From contig NZ_JAKVTG010000002.1 in NCBI RefSeq assembly GCF_022489025.1, positions 124,001 through 188,000 on the forward strand: DNA of 64,000 nucleotides, in the 5' to 3' direction. Position numbers and translations under genes: made by a program. This DNA is from Planococcus halocryophilus (GTDB lineage Bacteria; Bacillota; Bacilli; Bacillales_A; Planococcaceae). Below the pieces are notes generated by a model. The model did not search any database. It saw nothing but the letters and a program-made list of their open reading frames with translations, and was not told the DNA's origin. Shown here piece after piece: positions 44,454 to 52,232 of the stretch (the first letter of the stretch is position 1; each line of letters starts with the position of its first letter).

Positions 44454-44840
44454 TTATATTGCTAGATTTGTATTTCCATTCATTTGCGATTCAATTTTTT
44501 CAATTGCCATCTTAAGCGCTAAATCTACTGGATCCTCCCCCAATTCTATCTTTAACATATCTAGTGATTGGCCAATATATTTAGTAGAGGGTTCGAAACG
44601 ACTAAACACTGTGACCCCTCGCATTAATTGGCTTTCGATTACTACCCCTGTCTCATCAGTTACAACAATTGCAACTGCGCCTATTCCAAGCTTTTGCTTT
44701 TGGATACCTAACCCTAAATATCCAGATGGCCTTTGGCTCAACTTTTTAATGGTGCCATGATAATTTCTTAATTGTGCCTTTGTCAGCCAAATTTGAAGCA
44801 GCCATGCTATTGCAAAAACAACGACGAACCATCCCCACAT
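44454..44840 (-). CDS. GutM-type glucitol operon protein
   Basis: 128 residues with one N-terminal membrane helix (WFVVVFAIAWLLQIWL). KLSQRPSGYLGLGIQKQKLG and VTDETGVVIESQLMRGVTVF match GutM. In enteric bacteria GutM is called an activator, though the membrane segment argues for a transporter-linked role. First gene of the PTS operon. Confidence 0.85.
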   Translation of the reverse strand: MWGWFVVVFAIAWLLQIWLTKAQLRNYHGTIKKLSQRPSGYLGLGIQKQKLGIGAVAIVVTDETGVVIESQLMRGVTVFSRFEPSTKYIGQSLDMLKIELGEDPVDLALKMAIEKIESQMNGNTNLAI

Positions 44841-44856
44841 GTCTAAAGCCCCCCCC

Positions 44857-44889
44857 TTTACATTTGTTCATATGCGTGACATTTGATAT
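44857..44889 (-). promoter_or_regulatory. 33-bp operator, site 2 (PTS operon promoter)
   Basis: TTTACATTTGT-N11-ACATTTGATAT. Same arms, same 11-bp spacer and same position just past the -10 as site 1; the spacer ends share TCAT...GTG. Confidence 0.75.
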
Positions 44890-44897
44890 TAATATTC

Positions 44898-44926
44898 ATT
44901 ATAAAAGCGCTTACACAATAAAGCAA
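44898..44926 (-). promoter_or_regulatory. SigA promoter with embedded cre site
   Basis: Minus strand TTGCTT (44926-44921), 17-bp spacer, TATAAT (44903-44898). The spacer/-10 overlap TGTAAGCGCTTTTA (44915-44902), a 13/14 match to the CcpA cre consensus, so the operon should be shut off by preferred sugars. Confidence 0.72.
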
Positions 44927-44976
44927 TAGATAATTAAAAGAAAATTCGAATAAATCTAACTAGGAAAATTGAGAAC

Positions 44977-45026
44977 AAAAAACCATCCCATTATTTCGTT
45001 TACACGATTTCAGAGGGATGGTTTTT
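44977..45026 (-). terminator. Terminator of the EF-G-binding protein gene
   Basis: AAAAAACCATCCC...GGGATGGTTTTT. Confidence 0.8.
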
Positions 45027-45029
45027 GCT

Positions 45030-45719
45030 TTATTTATTTTGGAACTGACCCACAAATTCAGCCAACGAATCCAAGGTTTTAATATTGTCATTACAAACCG
45101 CGGCGTCTTGGCAAATGTAGTTGCCACGTTTAATAAATTGGTCGTTCCCTGAATTTTTCATCTTGGCGATAAACAATCCTACTTCACTATGACGATTGCA
45201 GACTCTGCAAATGCCTTGTTTATGACTGCGCGTAAAACTGCCTTGAACACCAATCATTTGATCTTTTACTTCAGCTACTAAATACATTAGATTAGAGCTT
45301 TCTGTCCATGCAAGATAAGAGGTCTTTTTGAAGTTGATGTTTTCAAGCTTTGGACCTTTCAACTTTTTCGCTTTAGGAAATAAACACTTTAAATGTTGGT
45401 CGCTAACTGCTTTAAAAGGAATACGATAAGGCTGAAGTTGTTCTAAAAAAATTTCTGCCTCGCTCAATTCGTTTATTTGGACCAACGGGTGAAGAATTTT
45501 CTTTTGTTCTTCGGTAAGAGCAGGAAAGAGATTCTGGACTTTCTCATGTGCAAGATGCCGCAGTACATTTAATACTTCAGCATCGTTCGTGCTAGTTTGT
45601 GCCGTCAACAGAATTTTTGTTTGGTCTTTGATAAAGTTATATTGGTCATTCCGGATAAACGCTTTCGACTGATCAGCATTGGTATTCTGGTTATCCGTTG
45701 TTTCTTTTGCATGAATCAT
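45030..45719 (-). CDS. FusB/FusC-type elongation factor G-binding protein
   Basis: 229 residues. Helical N-terminal domain (about 10-130) and a C-terminal treble-clef zinc finger with CRVC (about 180-183) and YICQDAAVCN (about 206-215), including GICRVCNRHSEVGLFIAKMK. Members bind EF-G and release it from fusidic acid-stalled ribosomes; chromosomal homologues give modest protection. AAGGAGCG RBS. Confidence 0.88.
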   Translation of the reverse strand: MIHAKETTDNQNTNADQSKAFIRNDQYNFIKDQTKILLTAQTSTNDAEVLNVLRHLAHEKVQNLFPALTEEQKKILHPLVQINELSEAEIFLEQLQPYRIPFKAVSDQHLKCLFPKAKKLKGPKLENINFKKTSYLAWTESSNLMYLVAEVKDQMIGVQGSFTRSHKQGICRVCNRHSEVGLFIAKMKNSGNDQFIKRGNYICQDAAVCNDNIKTLDSLAEFVGQFQNK

Positions 45720-45931
45720 AAGTACCCGCTCCTTACGTTTTGATACTTGCTTGTAGACGGAAGAAAGAGGTTTACTACATAACGATTTCCTTTAATATCG
45801 AAGATTTACTTGTGGTTTTATCATACTTTATCCGTTGCTTCTTTTCCATCCATCAGATTTTTGTTATTTTTATCAGTATCGTAAATCCACATAAAAAAAG
45901 AGCCGTACAGAACAGCCCCTTTTCTATCAGA

Positions 45932-46675
45932 TTATTGAGTCGTATACCCACCATCAACCATCAATGTGCTACCTGTAACAAATTCGTTCTCAACTAAAAA
46001 GACGATGGCATGCGCAATTTCTTCTGGCTGGCCCAGTCTACCGACAGGATGTTTGTCTACTAAGGCATCGTAAAAGTCGCCCAATGCTTCTTTGCTTACC
46101 ATACCGGTTTCCACATATCCTGGCGCTACTGCATTAACGCGAATTTTGTGTTCAGCATACTGTAAAGCAAGTGACTTGGTCATTAAGTTTACAGCACCTT
46201 TTGAAGCATTATAGGCAAAAGCACCACCTTCACCAACTGACCCCAAAATTGATGAAGTATTGATGATGACACCGCCGTCTCCATGTTCTAGCATGTTTTT
46301 AATCGCATGCTTGGCACCAAAAAAGACACCATCTTGATTTACAGCAATTACTTTATGATAGTCTTCGTACGTCAATTCATGCGTAACCCCAAGTACACCA
46401 ATTCCCGCATTATTGACGATAATATCAACTCTTCCAAAACGTTTAACAGTTGCTGCCACCATTTGTTCAACTGATTCTTCATTCGCAACATCAACATTGA
46501 TAAAAGCCACTTCGGCTTCTCCTTGCTTGAGTTGCTGTTCTGCTTGTTGACCGCCTTCTTCGTTATAGTCCCCAATCACCACTTTTGCACCTTTATCCAG
46601 AAATGCTTTGGCTGTTGCAAAGCCAATTCCAGATGCCCCGCCTGTTACAATCGCGACTTTACCTGCTAACTCCAC
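45932..46675 (-). CDS. SDR-family oxidoreductase (glucose 1-dehydrogenase-like)
   Basis: From GTG 46675 (after AAGGAGGC) the protein is 247 residues long. TGGASGIGFATAK cofactor loop, NNAGIG, catalytic Ser in NTSSIL and YNASK (Tyr-xxx-Lys), C-terminal GSTLMVDGGYTTQ. The Asp in IGDYNE after strand 2 favours NAD over NADP. Not in the polyol operon and without its operator; substrate unknown. Confidence 0.88.
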   Translation of the reverse strand: MELAGKVAIVTGGASGIGFATAKAFLDKGAKVVIGDYNEEGGQQAEQQLKQGEAEVAFINVDVANEESVEQMVAATVKRFGRVDIIVNNAGIGVLGVTHELTYEDYHKVIAVNQDGVFFGAKHAIKNMLEHGDGGVIINTSSILGSVGEGGAFAYNASKGAVNLMTKSLALQYAEHKIRVNAVAPGYVETGMVSKEALGDFYDALVDKHPVGRLGQPEEIAHAIVFLVENEFVTGSTLMVDGGYTTQ

Positions 46676-46953
46676 TCGTTCCGCCTCCTTGTATTGGAAA
46701 GATCTCACCTTCTATTAAACGCCAATAATTAGAAGATTACAATTTTTCCAATCAAAAGACTTATCTTAACTAATTTAATGAGCATTTATTAACTACAGCA
46801 TATATGTTTTTACAATAACGATTTAAGTAAAATTATAGTAAACAAGGATTCTGATTTGGTATAGCATATAACAAGTTATTCCGAATTGCGTTCTAATACT
46901 ATTATTCCGCCTGCACTTTAGTACACCAACGCGTTAATCCAATAAACTTTTTA

Positions 46954-46982
46954 TTGATTTCCATCAGACTATTCATTATAGT
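46954..46982 (+). promoter_or_regulatory. SigA promoter of the orphan PTS IIC gene
   Basis: TTGATT, 17-bp spacer, TATAGT; 40 bp before ATG 47022. The rest of the 346-bp gap 46676-47021 shows no other element. Confidence 0.65.
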
Positions 46983-47021
46983 AGTAACTTAATTTACTCA
47001 ACTAAGATAGGAGCTGCAGAG

Positions 47022-48059
47022 ATGAAAGAATTTATTGGTAAACTGTTAAATGGTGTCAGTATCGGCATTGTCGTGGCACTGATTCCGAACGCATTACTTG
47101 GTGAGATTTTGAAATTATTAATCCCTTACTTCCCGTCTCTACAGCATTTGTTTGATATTACAGTCTTCACGATGAGCTTATTGCCTGTGATGATTGGCGT
47201 CATGGTTGGTGTTTCATTTAAGTTATCTTCTATCCAAACCGCTAGTGTCGGGATTGCTTCGATGGTCGGGAGTGGCGTTGTTCAAAAAACAGCGGAAGGC
47301 GTTATGACATTGAATGGCATCGGCATTGTTCTTAACATCACCATTACAGCAGCTTTAACTGTATTGTTTGTTCAGCTTCTCGGCAATAAATTAAAAGCAT
47401 ATGAAATTTTGTTAATGCCAACACTCAGCATCCTGATTCCTGGAATGGTCGGCTACTTGTTGCTGCCATTTATGAGACAGTCAACTGGTTTGATCGGTTC
47501 TGTCGTTGCGCACATCACGTCGTTGCAACCTATTTTGATGGGTTCGCTCATCGCCATGATTTTCTGCATTATTATTTTACTGCCGATATCAACGGTGGGT
47601 GTAGCCACAGTGATTATGCTATCAGGTATTGGCGCTGGTGCGGCGAATCTTGGAATTGTTGCGGCCGGGATTGGGCTTGCGATTTCCAGTTACAAAGCGA
47701 ACACATTGGGAACTGCCCTTGCTCATGTACTCGGGTCTCCAAAAATCCAAATGAAAAACTTCTTGATGAAACCACAAATTGCGACACCGATGCTGATCAC
47801 GGCTGGCGTTCTTGGTGCTTTAGCAGGTATATTGAATATCCAAGGCACGCCTTATAGTGCCGGATTTGGCTTATCTGGTTTGGTCGGCCCGTTAAATTAT
47901 ATGAACCTTGCAGACGGCGGATGGAACGGTCGCAATATTGCCATTATGTTGAGTACCTTCCTCGTCATTCCAGTTCTTTTAAATATAGGCTTGCTCTACA
48001 TTTTTACACGCAAATTGAAAATTATTAAAGCCATTGATTACAAACTAGATTTCGAATAA
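47022..48059 (+). CDS. Orphan PTS IIC-like membrane protein (PTS_EIIC_2 type)
   Basis: 345 residues, about nine membrane segments; MKEFIGKLLNGVSIGIVVAL and GIASMVGSGVVQKT, with LQPILMGSLIAMIF, place it in the PTS_EIIC_2 group (PF13303 type), which often stands without IIA/IIB. No IIA or IIB gene adjoins. It may be a PTS-independent carrier. GGAGCTG RBS. Confidence 0.72.
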   Translation: MKEFIGKLLNGVSIGIVVALIPNALLGEILKLLIPYFPSLQHLFDITVFTMSLLPVMIGVMVGVSFKLSSIQTASVGIASMVGSGVVQKTAEGVMTLNGIGIVLNITITAALTVLFVQLLGNKLKAYEILLMPTLSILIPGMVGYLLLPFMRQSTGLIGSVVAHITSLQPILMGSLIAMIFCIIILLPISTVGVATVIMLSGIGAGAANLGIVAAGIGLAISSYKANTLGTALAHVLGSPKIQMKNFLMKPQIATPMLITAGVLGALAGILNIQGTPYSAGFGLSGLVGPLNYMNLADGGWNGRNIAIMLSTFLVIPVLLNIGLLYIFTRKLKIIKAIDYKLDFE

Positions 48060-48064
48060 AGCAC

Positions 48065-48099
48065 AAAAAGCCTAACCGAATTTTTTTCGGGTAGGCTTT
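48065..48099. terminator. Bidirectional terminator
   Basis: AAAAAGCCTAACCCGAA-type stem (AAAGCCTA / TAGGCTTT) between convergent genes. Confidence 0.8.
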
Positions 48100-48114
48100 C
48101 TGATTTTATGGTAC

Positions 48115-49860
48115 TTATTCTTTTAACTCCACAGAGAGCCATCCCCGCACACCATTAATAAACCAAATAGCATCAAACTCTTTTAGTTCTTCTTTTAAAA
48201 TGATTTTTTCTTCTATTTGCTGTTGATCTAATAGATGCTGCCTAAAAGTGCCTGCTAACAAACCACATTCTACTGGCGGCGTGAAAAATCGACCGTCTTT
48301 TTCGACTACCACATTGCCGATTGTGAATTCCGTGATTTGCTGTTTTTCATTCCATAATAAGACTGAAAAGAATTCTTTTGAATGTTCAACACTTGCCTGT
48401 TTATATACTTCACGGTGTGTAGTTTTATGAAACAAAAACGGATTTTTGCTATCTACAGGAGAAGTAGCTAAGACACATTTTACCGGTTCCTCTATCGGAG
48501 CTGTTTTTTGCGCTTGCACTTCCAGCTGCCCTTTACGATCTAATAAAAGACGCACTTTGTAAGTTCCTTGCGGATAGTGTTGTGCTAGTTTGGTCAATTC
48601 GGCTTTAACTTCTTCAGTATTTCCCGGGAAATGAAAATAACCCGAAGAATCTTCAAGACGCGCCAAATGGTAACGCAACAACGGATAGTTACCGTCTGCT
48701 AGTTTTAGCGATTCAAGTAATTTAAAGACAGGACGTTTCGCGGTAAGCACTTCTGCTTTTGTCTGCAACTCACGGTATTCTCCTTCAGCCGTTGAATCCC
48801 ACGTGATGCCGCCACCTACTCCGTAATGTGCTACGCCTTTTTCTTGGTCAATCACAACGGTCCTGATGGGTACGTTAAAGACTGCTTCTTTATCAGGTGT
48901 GATAAACCCGATAGCGCCACAATAAACTTCTCGTGGTGTTTGTTCTAATGTGGCTATGTATTTCATCGTACTAATTTTGGGTGCACCGGTAATCGAGCCA
49001 CATGGAAACAAAGCATGAAACCAGTCCCAAATCGTTGTGTGATCTTTTAAATCAGCGGTGACTGTTGAAGTTAATTGATGAACTGTTGGATAAGTTTCAA
49101 CTGTAAAGAGAGGATCTGCTTTAACGCTTCCTTTTTTAGCTAAGCGGCTCATGTCGTTTCGCAACAAATCGACAATCATTAAGTTTTCTGCTCTTTCTTT
49201 TTCAGATGATAATAAGGTTTTTTTGTACTCTTGGTCTTCTTGTGTCGTACGTCCTCTTGGCGCTGTGCCTTTCATCGGCTTAGCAATTAACTTACCCCCT
49301 TGAACTTTAAAAAACAGCTCTGGCGATGCCGACAACAGACGAAATCGTCCTAAGTTCAAGTAGGCTCCGTAATCTGCTTGTTGGTTTCTTGCTAATTGGT
49401 GATAAAAGGTTAGATCGTCACCCGTAAATTTTGCAGACAAGCGTTCTGTGTAATTCACTTGATACGTATGACCTTCTTCAATGGCTGTTTTGATTTGGTG
49501 GATGCCGGTTTTGTATTGTTCTACCGAACTTGCCATTTCCCAATCTGACACCTGATACGTTTGGTGTTCTTGAGAAACTAACGACATTTTTTGTGGCTCT
49601 TTGAAAATCCCAAACCAAAGGAGCGGCATCTCACCTGCCGATTGAACATGCATTTCCGGTCGGAAAGCCGGAGCTGCTTCGTACGAAACATAGCCTGCTG
49701 CGTAAAATCCATCATTTACTGCTTGGTCGACTTTTTCTAGAATATTAGCTACGTTTGCTAGATCATGTGTTTGAAAAATGTTAACCGGATTGCTAAAATA
49801 CAGTGGTTCAATTTCTCCAGCACCGTTTCTAAACTCATACATTAGGTGAGGGTTCGACAT
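48115..49860 (-). CDS. Aminodeoxychorismate synthase I fused to aminodeoxychorismate lyase (PabBC)
   Basis: 581 residues from ATG 49860, which follows GGAGGTG inside the pabA end (26-bp overlap). The PabB part (1-370) has YQVNYTERLSAKF, KPMKGTAPRGRT and the chorismate-binding CGSITGAPKISTMKYI. The C-terminal part (about 375-581) is a PLP-fold type IV enzyme like PabC, with the final NGVRGWLSVEL. Together with PabA it makes 4-aminobenzoate for folate. Fusion is known in some bacteria. Confidence 0.9.
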   Translation of the reverse strand: MSNPHLMYEFRNGAGEIEPLYFSNPVNIFQTHDLANVANILEKVDQAVNDGFYAAGYVSYEAAPAFRPEMHVQSAGEMPLLWFGIFKEPQKMSLVSQEHQTYQVSDWEMASSVEQYKTGIHQIKTAIEEGHTYQVNYTERLSAKFTGDDLTFYHQLARNQQADYGAYLNLGRFRLLSASPELFFKVQGGKLIAKPMKGTAPRGRTTQEDQEYKKTLLSSEKERAENLMIVDLLRNDMSRLAKKGSVKADPLFTVETYPTVHQLTSTVTADLKDHTTIWDWFHALFPCGSITGAPKISTMKYIATLEQTPREVYCGAIGFITPDKEAVFNVPIRTVVIDQEKGVAHYGVGGGITWDSTAEGEYRELQTKAEVLTAKRPVFKLLESLKLADGNYPLLRYHLARLEDSSGYFHFPGNTEEVKAELTKLAQHYPQGTYKVRLLLDRKGQLEVQAQKTAPIEEPVKCVLATSPVDSKNPFLFHKTTHREVYKQASVEHSKEFFSVLLWNEKQQITEFTIGNVVVEKDGRFFTPPVECGLLAGTFRQHLLDQQQIEEKIILKEELKEFDAIWFINGVRGWLSVELKE

Positions 49861-50458
49861 GTTCAGCACCTCCCTTGTTTGTTTCTTTCCACACTTTTGC
49901 TTGTTCATAACTATTTTTTAGCATTTGAAAACCTTCCACTGTTAATATGGATTCCGGATGAAATTGGATGCCTTCAACTGGCAAATTACGATGACGAACG
50001 GCCATAATCGCACCGTCTTCAGAACGAGCCGTCACCAATAAGCATTCGGGTATCGTGTTTTCGGCCACTAACGAATGATAGCGTGTAACCGATGTTGGAT
50101 TGGCGATTTCTTTAAAAAGTCCTTTTCCATCATGGGTCAGCGTAGAAACTTTGCCGTGCATTGGCTGGTTTCCTTTTGTCACTGTACCACCGAAATGTTC
50201 CACAATGGCTTGATGTCCGAGACAAACCCCTAATATTGGAACACGTCCGCTTAAGTTTGTTAATACACGTTTGCTTGCCCCACTTATTGCAGGGCGACCC
50301 GGTCCCGGTGACAGGACGATTAGATCTGGATTTAAAGCTTCTAATTGTTTTTCTATCAATTCATCGTTTTGAAATATATGGACGGCTGGATCTAGTTGCT
50401 CAAAATAATGAACCAGATTATAAGTAAATGAATCTTGGTTATCGATGATGACAATCAT
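49835..50458 (-). CDS. pabA: Glutamine amidotransferase PabA/TrpG
   Basis: 207 residues. Class I amidotransferase with the nucleophile in VLGVCLGHQAIVEHFGG (Cys about 79) and the His-Glu pair in IQFHPESILT. Delivers ammonia to PabB. In many Bacillota one protein serves both folate and tryptophan synthesis. ATG 50458 has AAGAGGTG upstream. Confidence 0.92.
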   Translation of the reverse strand: MIVIIDNQDSFTYNLVHYFEQLDPAVHIFQNDELIEKQLEALNPDLIVLSPGPGRPAISGASKRVLTNLSGRVPILGVCLGHQAIVEHFGGTVTKGNQPMHGKVSTLTHDGKGLFKEIANPTSVTRYHSLVAENTIPECLLVTARSEDGAIMAVRHRNLPVEGIQFHPESILTVEGFQMLKNSYEQAKVWKETNKGGAEHVEPSPNV

Positions 50459-50547
50459 GGTGCACACCTCTTACCTTCGCTTTTATAGAATCAATCAGGT
50501 CTTTTTATTATACGCTGTAGACCGCCTCAGATGGAAATTTATCCATT

Positions 50548-50582
50548 AAAAAAGCCGTTTGTGCATCGCCACAACCGGCTTT
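50548..50582 (-). terminator. Terminator
   Basis: AAAGCCGGTTGTGG...CACAAACGGCTTTTTT on the minus strand. Confidence 0.85.
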
Positions 50583-50619
50583 CCTGCTACTTCTTATTTA
50601 CGCTATTTCTTACACTCAT

Positions 50620-50967
50620 TTAAACCCTACATTTCATCATAAACGCTTTTGTTGCTTCAGAAGGTCTTGCTTTGCGGTTCTCCATCAATCTTTCAACACT
50701 TGTCACCATTTTATGGCCAATTCCTTCTCCTCTAAACGATGGAATGACGGTAACGTGCTGCACGGTAAAAAATTCATCGTCTTCTATATGAACGCCAATG
50801 ATGCCCACATAATAATCGTTTGCTTTCCAAAAGAAAAGCTGCCAATCTGGGTGTTCATTGTATAATTCCATTGTTTTTCTCAGTTGCTTCACATTCCGCT
50901 CTTCGGGCATGAATGCCAGCAAGCCCATCGCTACTTTTTCATGCGATCGTTTGTATCTAGTTAGCAT
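50620..50967 (-). CDS. Small GNAT acetyltransferase
   Basis: 115 residues. Core GNAT motif VTVIPSFRGEGIGHKMVTSV (about 70-90) binds acetyl-CoA; the preceding strand reads YYVGIIGVHIEDDEF. Shorter than most GNATs at the C-terminus, as in RibT-type proteins. Substrate unknown. Confidence 0.82.
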   Translation of the reverse strand: MLTRYKRSHEKVAMGLLAFMPEERNVKQLRKTMELYNEHPDWQLFFWKANDYYVGIIGVHIEDDEFFTVQHVTVIPSFRGEGIGHKMVTSVERLMENRKARPSEATKAFMMKCRV

Positions 50968-50989
50968 TAAACTCTCCCCCTTTCAGTCA

Positions 50990-51397
50990 TTACTTTACTA
51001 ATGCATTTTGCTCTATCACATTAAATGCAGCAGATAGTCTGGTAGCGAAATCTTCAGGTGTTTCTTCTGAAGATAAATAAATGCACACAATATTCGGGTT
51101 TATATCCACACGTTGCTGGTAGTTTATAGGCAACGAAATTGGATGCTTTTGAAGCGCGTTTGTAAAAAGAGCTACCTCTTCTGGGAGTAATAATATTTCT
51201 GCCTGATTGAGTGCAGTGCCATCTTCTTTAAGATTTATAAACGAAATATCATGATCGAGCACACAATTGAAATTTTTGTTTTGAGAAGAAATATTGATGG
51301 CTCTTGTTCTTTTGACTAAACATTCGCCACCCTGTACTTCCACTTCTGCATTCAGCAACACGCCAACTTGTTCGGCCAATCGCTCGAATCTTTCCAC
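50990..51397 (-). CDS. DUF1259-like hypothetical protein
   Basis: 135 residues. GTG 51397 is chosen because AGGAGGGTGA lies just upstream, inside the longer frame from 51421. The pattern of a first small domain, then AEILLLPEEVALFTNALQKH and a closing ATRLSAAFNVI, resembles DUF1259 (LppY/LpqO). Same strand as the GNAT gene 22 bp downstream, so likely cotranscribed. Unknown function. Confidence 0.55.
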   Translation of the reverse strand: MERFERLAEQVGVLLNAEVEVQGGECLVKRTRAINISSQNKNFNCVLDHDISFINLKEDGTALNQAEILLLPEEVALFTNALQKHPISLPINYQQRVDINPNIVCIYLSSEETPEDFATRLSAAFNVIEQNALVK

Positions 51398-51463
51398 CCA
51401 GTTCACCCTCCTGTTTTCCATATAATTTTATATGGCGTATTAAAAGAACGTTGGACACAAAAA

Positions 51464-51500
51464 CACCGAAAAGAATCCTTAGATTCTTTTCGGCGTTTTT
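51464..51500. terminator. Hairpin, bidirectional
   Basis: CACCGAAAAGAATC / GATTCTTTTCGGCGTTTTTT. Lies in the 390-bp gap 51398-51788, which otherwise shows only the flavodoxin-gene terminator. Confidence 0.8.
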
Positions 51501-51757
51501 TACAGCCAAAATCATTAACGGATTGTATTTTATTGCGCTTTTAATTCCTGATCGAAAAGATGATGTAAACGAAAACGCCGATTTCTCATTTAACTATCTT
51601 TTCAAAATTACTATAAGTATATAGCTTTCACAGACGATAAAAATTCACGACAAAAAGTTCCACCGGTTTCTGCAGCTGGAAATAGTAAGAATCTGCTTTC
51701 TCGTTCTTTTCTATCCTATACCCCGTTTTTAAAAATTAAACACTTTTCTTCCAAAAT

Positions 51758-51780
51758 AAAAAACCGCCTTTCGGCGATTT
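51758..51780 (-). terminator. Terminator of the nrd operon
   Basis: AATCGCCGAAAGGCGGTTTTTT on the minus strand. Confidence 0.8.
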
Positions 51781-51788
51781 CTCCTCTA

Positions 51789-52232
51789 CTATTGAATGAG
51801 TTGTGCTAATTTCTCACAGCGCACAACATCTTTTGGTTGTGGCATCAATTCTACTTTTAAACTCGCTATTAGCTTTGTTTTGACATATAACATGTCCTTA
51901 AAACGATCGACCGCTCCGCAAAATTCTGCAAAAAAACTATCTCCCGTTCCGAAAACTGCTGTTTTCAGCTCTTTGTTGTCGAACTTTTCAATCGCTTGAT
52001 ACAACTCGTGCATTTCTGCTGGGATTTCTCCGCTCCCCCATGTATAAGTGCCAATTAATAGATGATTGAAGCATGACAGATTACCGAGTGGAAACTCTTC
52101 TATTCGGTAAAGCTCAGCTTGTATTCCTCGGTTTAGCATGGCCGTTTGTAGCATTTCTGCTAATTGTTTCGTGTTGCCAGTAACTGAGGCATACACGATT
52201 GCTGTTCTTGACTTATAGCTCGTCAAAGCCAT
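51789..52232 (-). CDS. Flavodoxin (NrdI-like role)
   Basis: 147 residues. FMN phosphate loop YASVTGNTKQLAE (about 14-26), GTYTWGSGEIP (about 60) and GTGDSFFAEFCGAVDRF. Overlaps the ribonucleotide reductase beta gene by 20 bp. In class I reductases with Mn cofactor the flavoprotein NrdI supplies oxidant; this flavodoxin presumably does so here, or reduces the beta subunit. It is longer than typical NrdI. Confidence 0.85.
   Translation of the reverse strand: MALTSYKSRTAIVYASVTGNTKQLAEMLQTAMLNRGIQAELYRIEEFPLGNLSCFNHLLIGTYTWGSGEIPAEMHELYQAIEKFDNKELKTAVFGTGDSFFAEFCGAVDRFKDMLYVKTKLIASLKVELMPQPKDVVRCEKLAQLIQ

Noticed and set aside
45932..46675. SDR as the missing sorbitol-6-phosphate dehydrogenase of the PTS operon
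   Set aside because: It is separated by the EF-G-binding protein gene and its terminator, has no 33-bp operator, and resembles glucose 1-dehydrogenase-type SDRs rather than SrlD.
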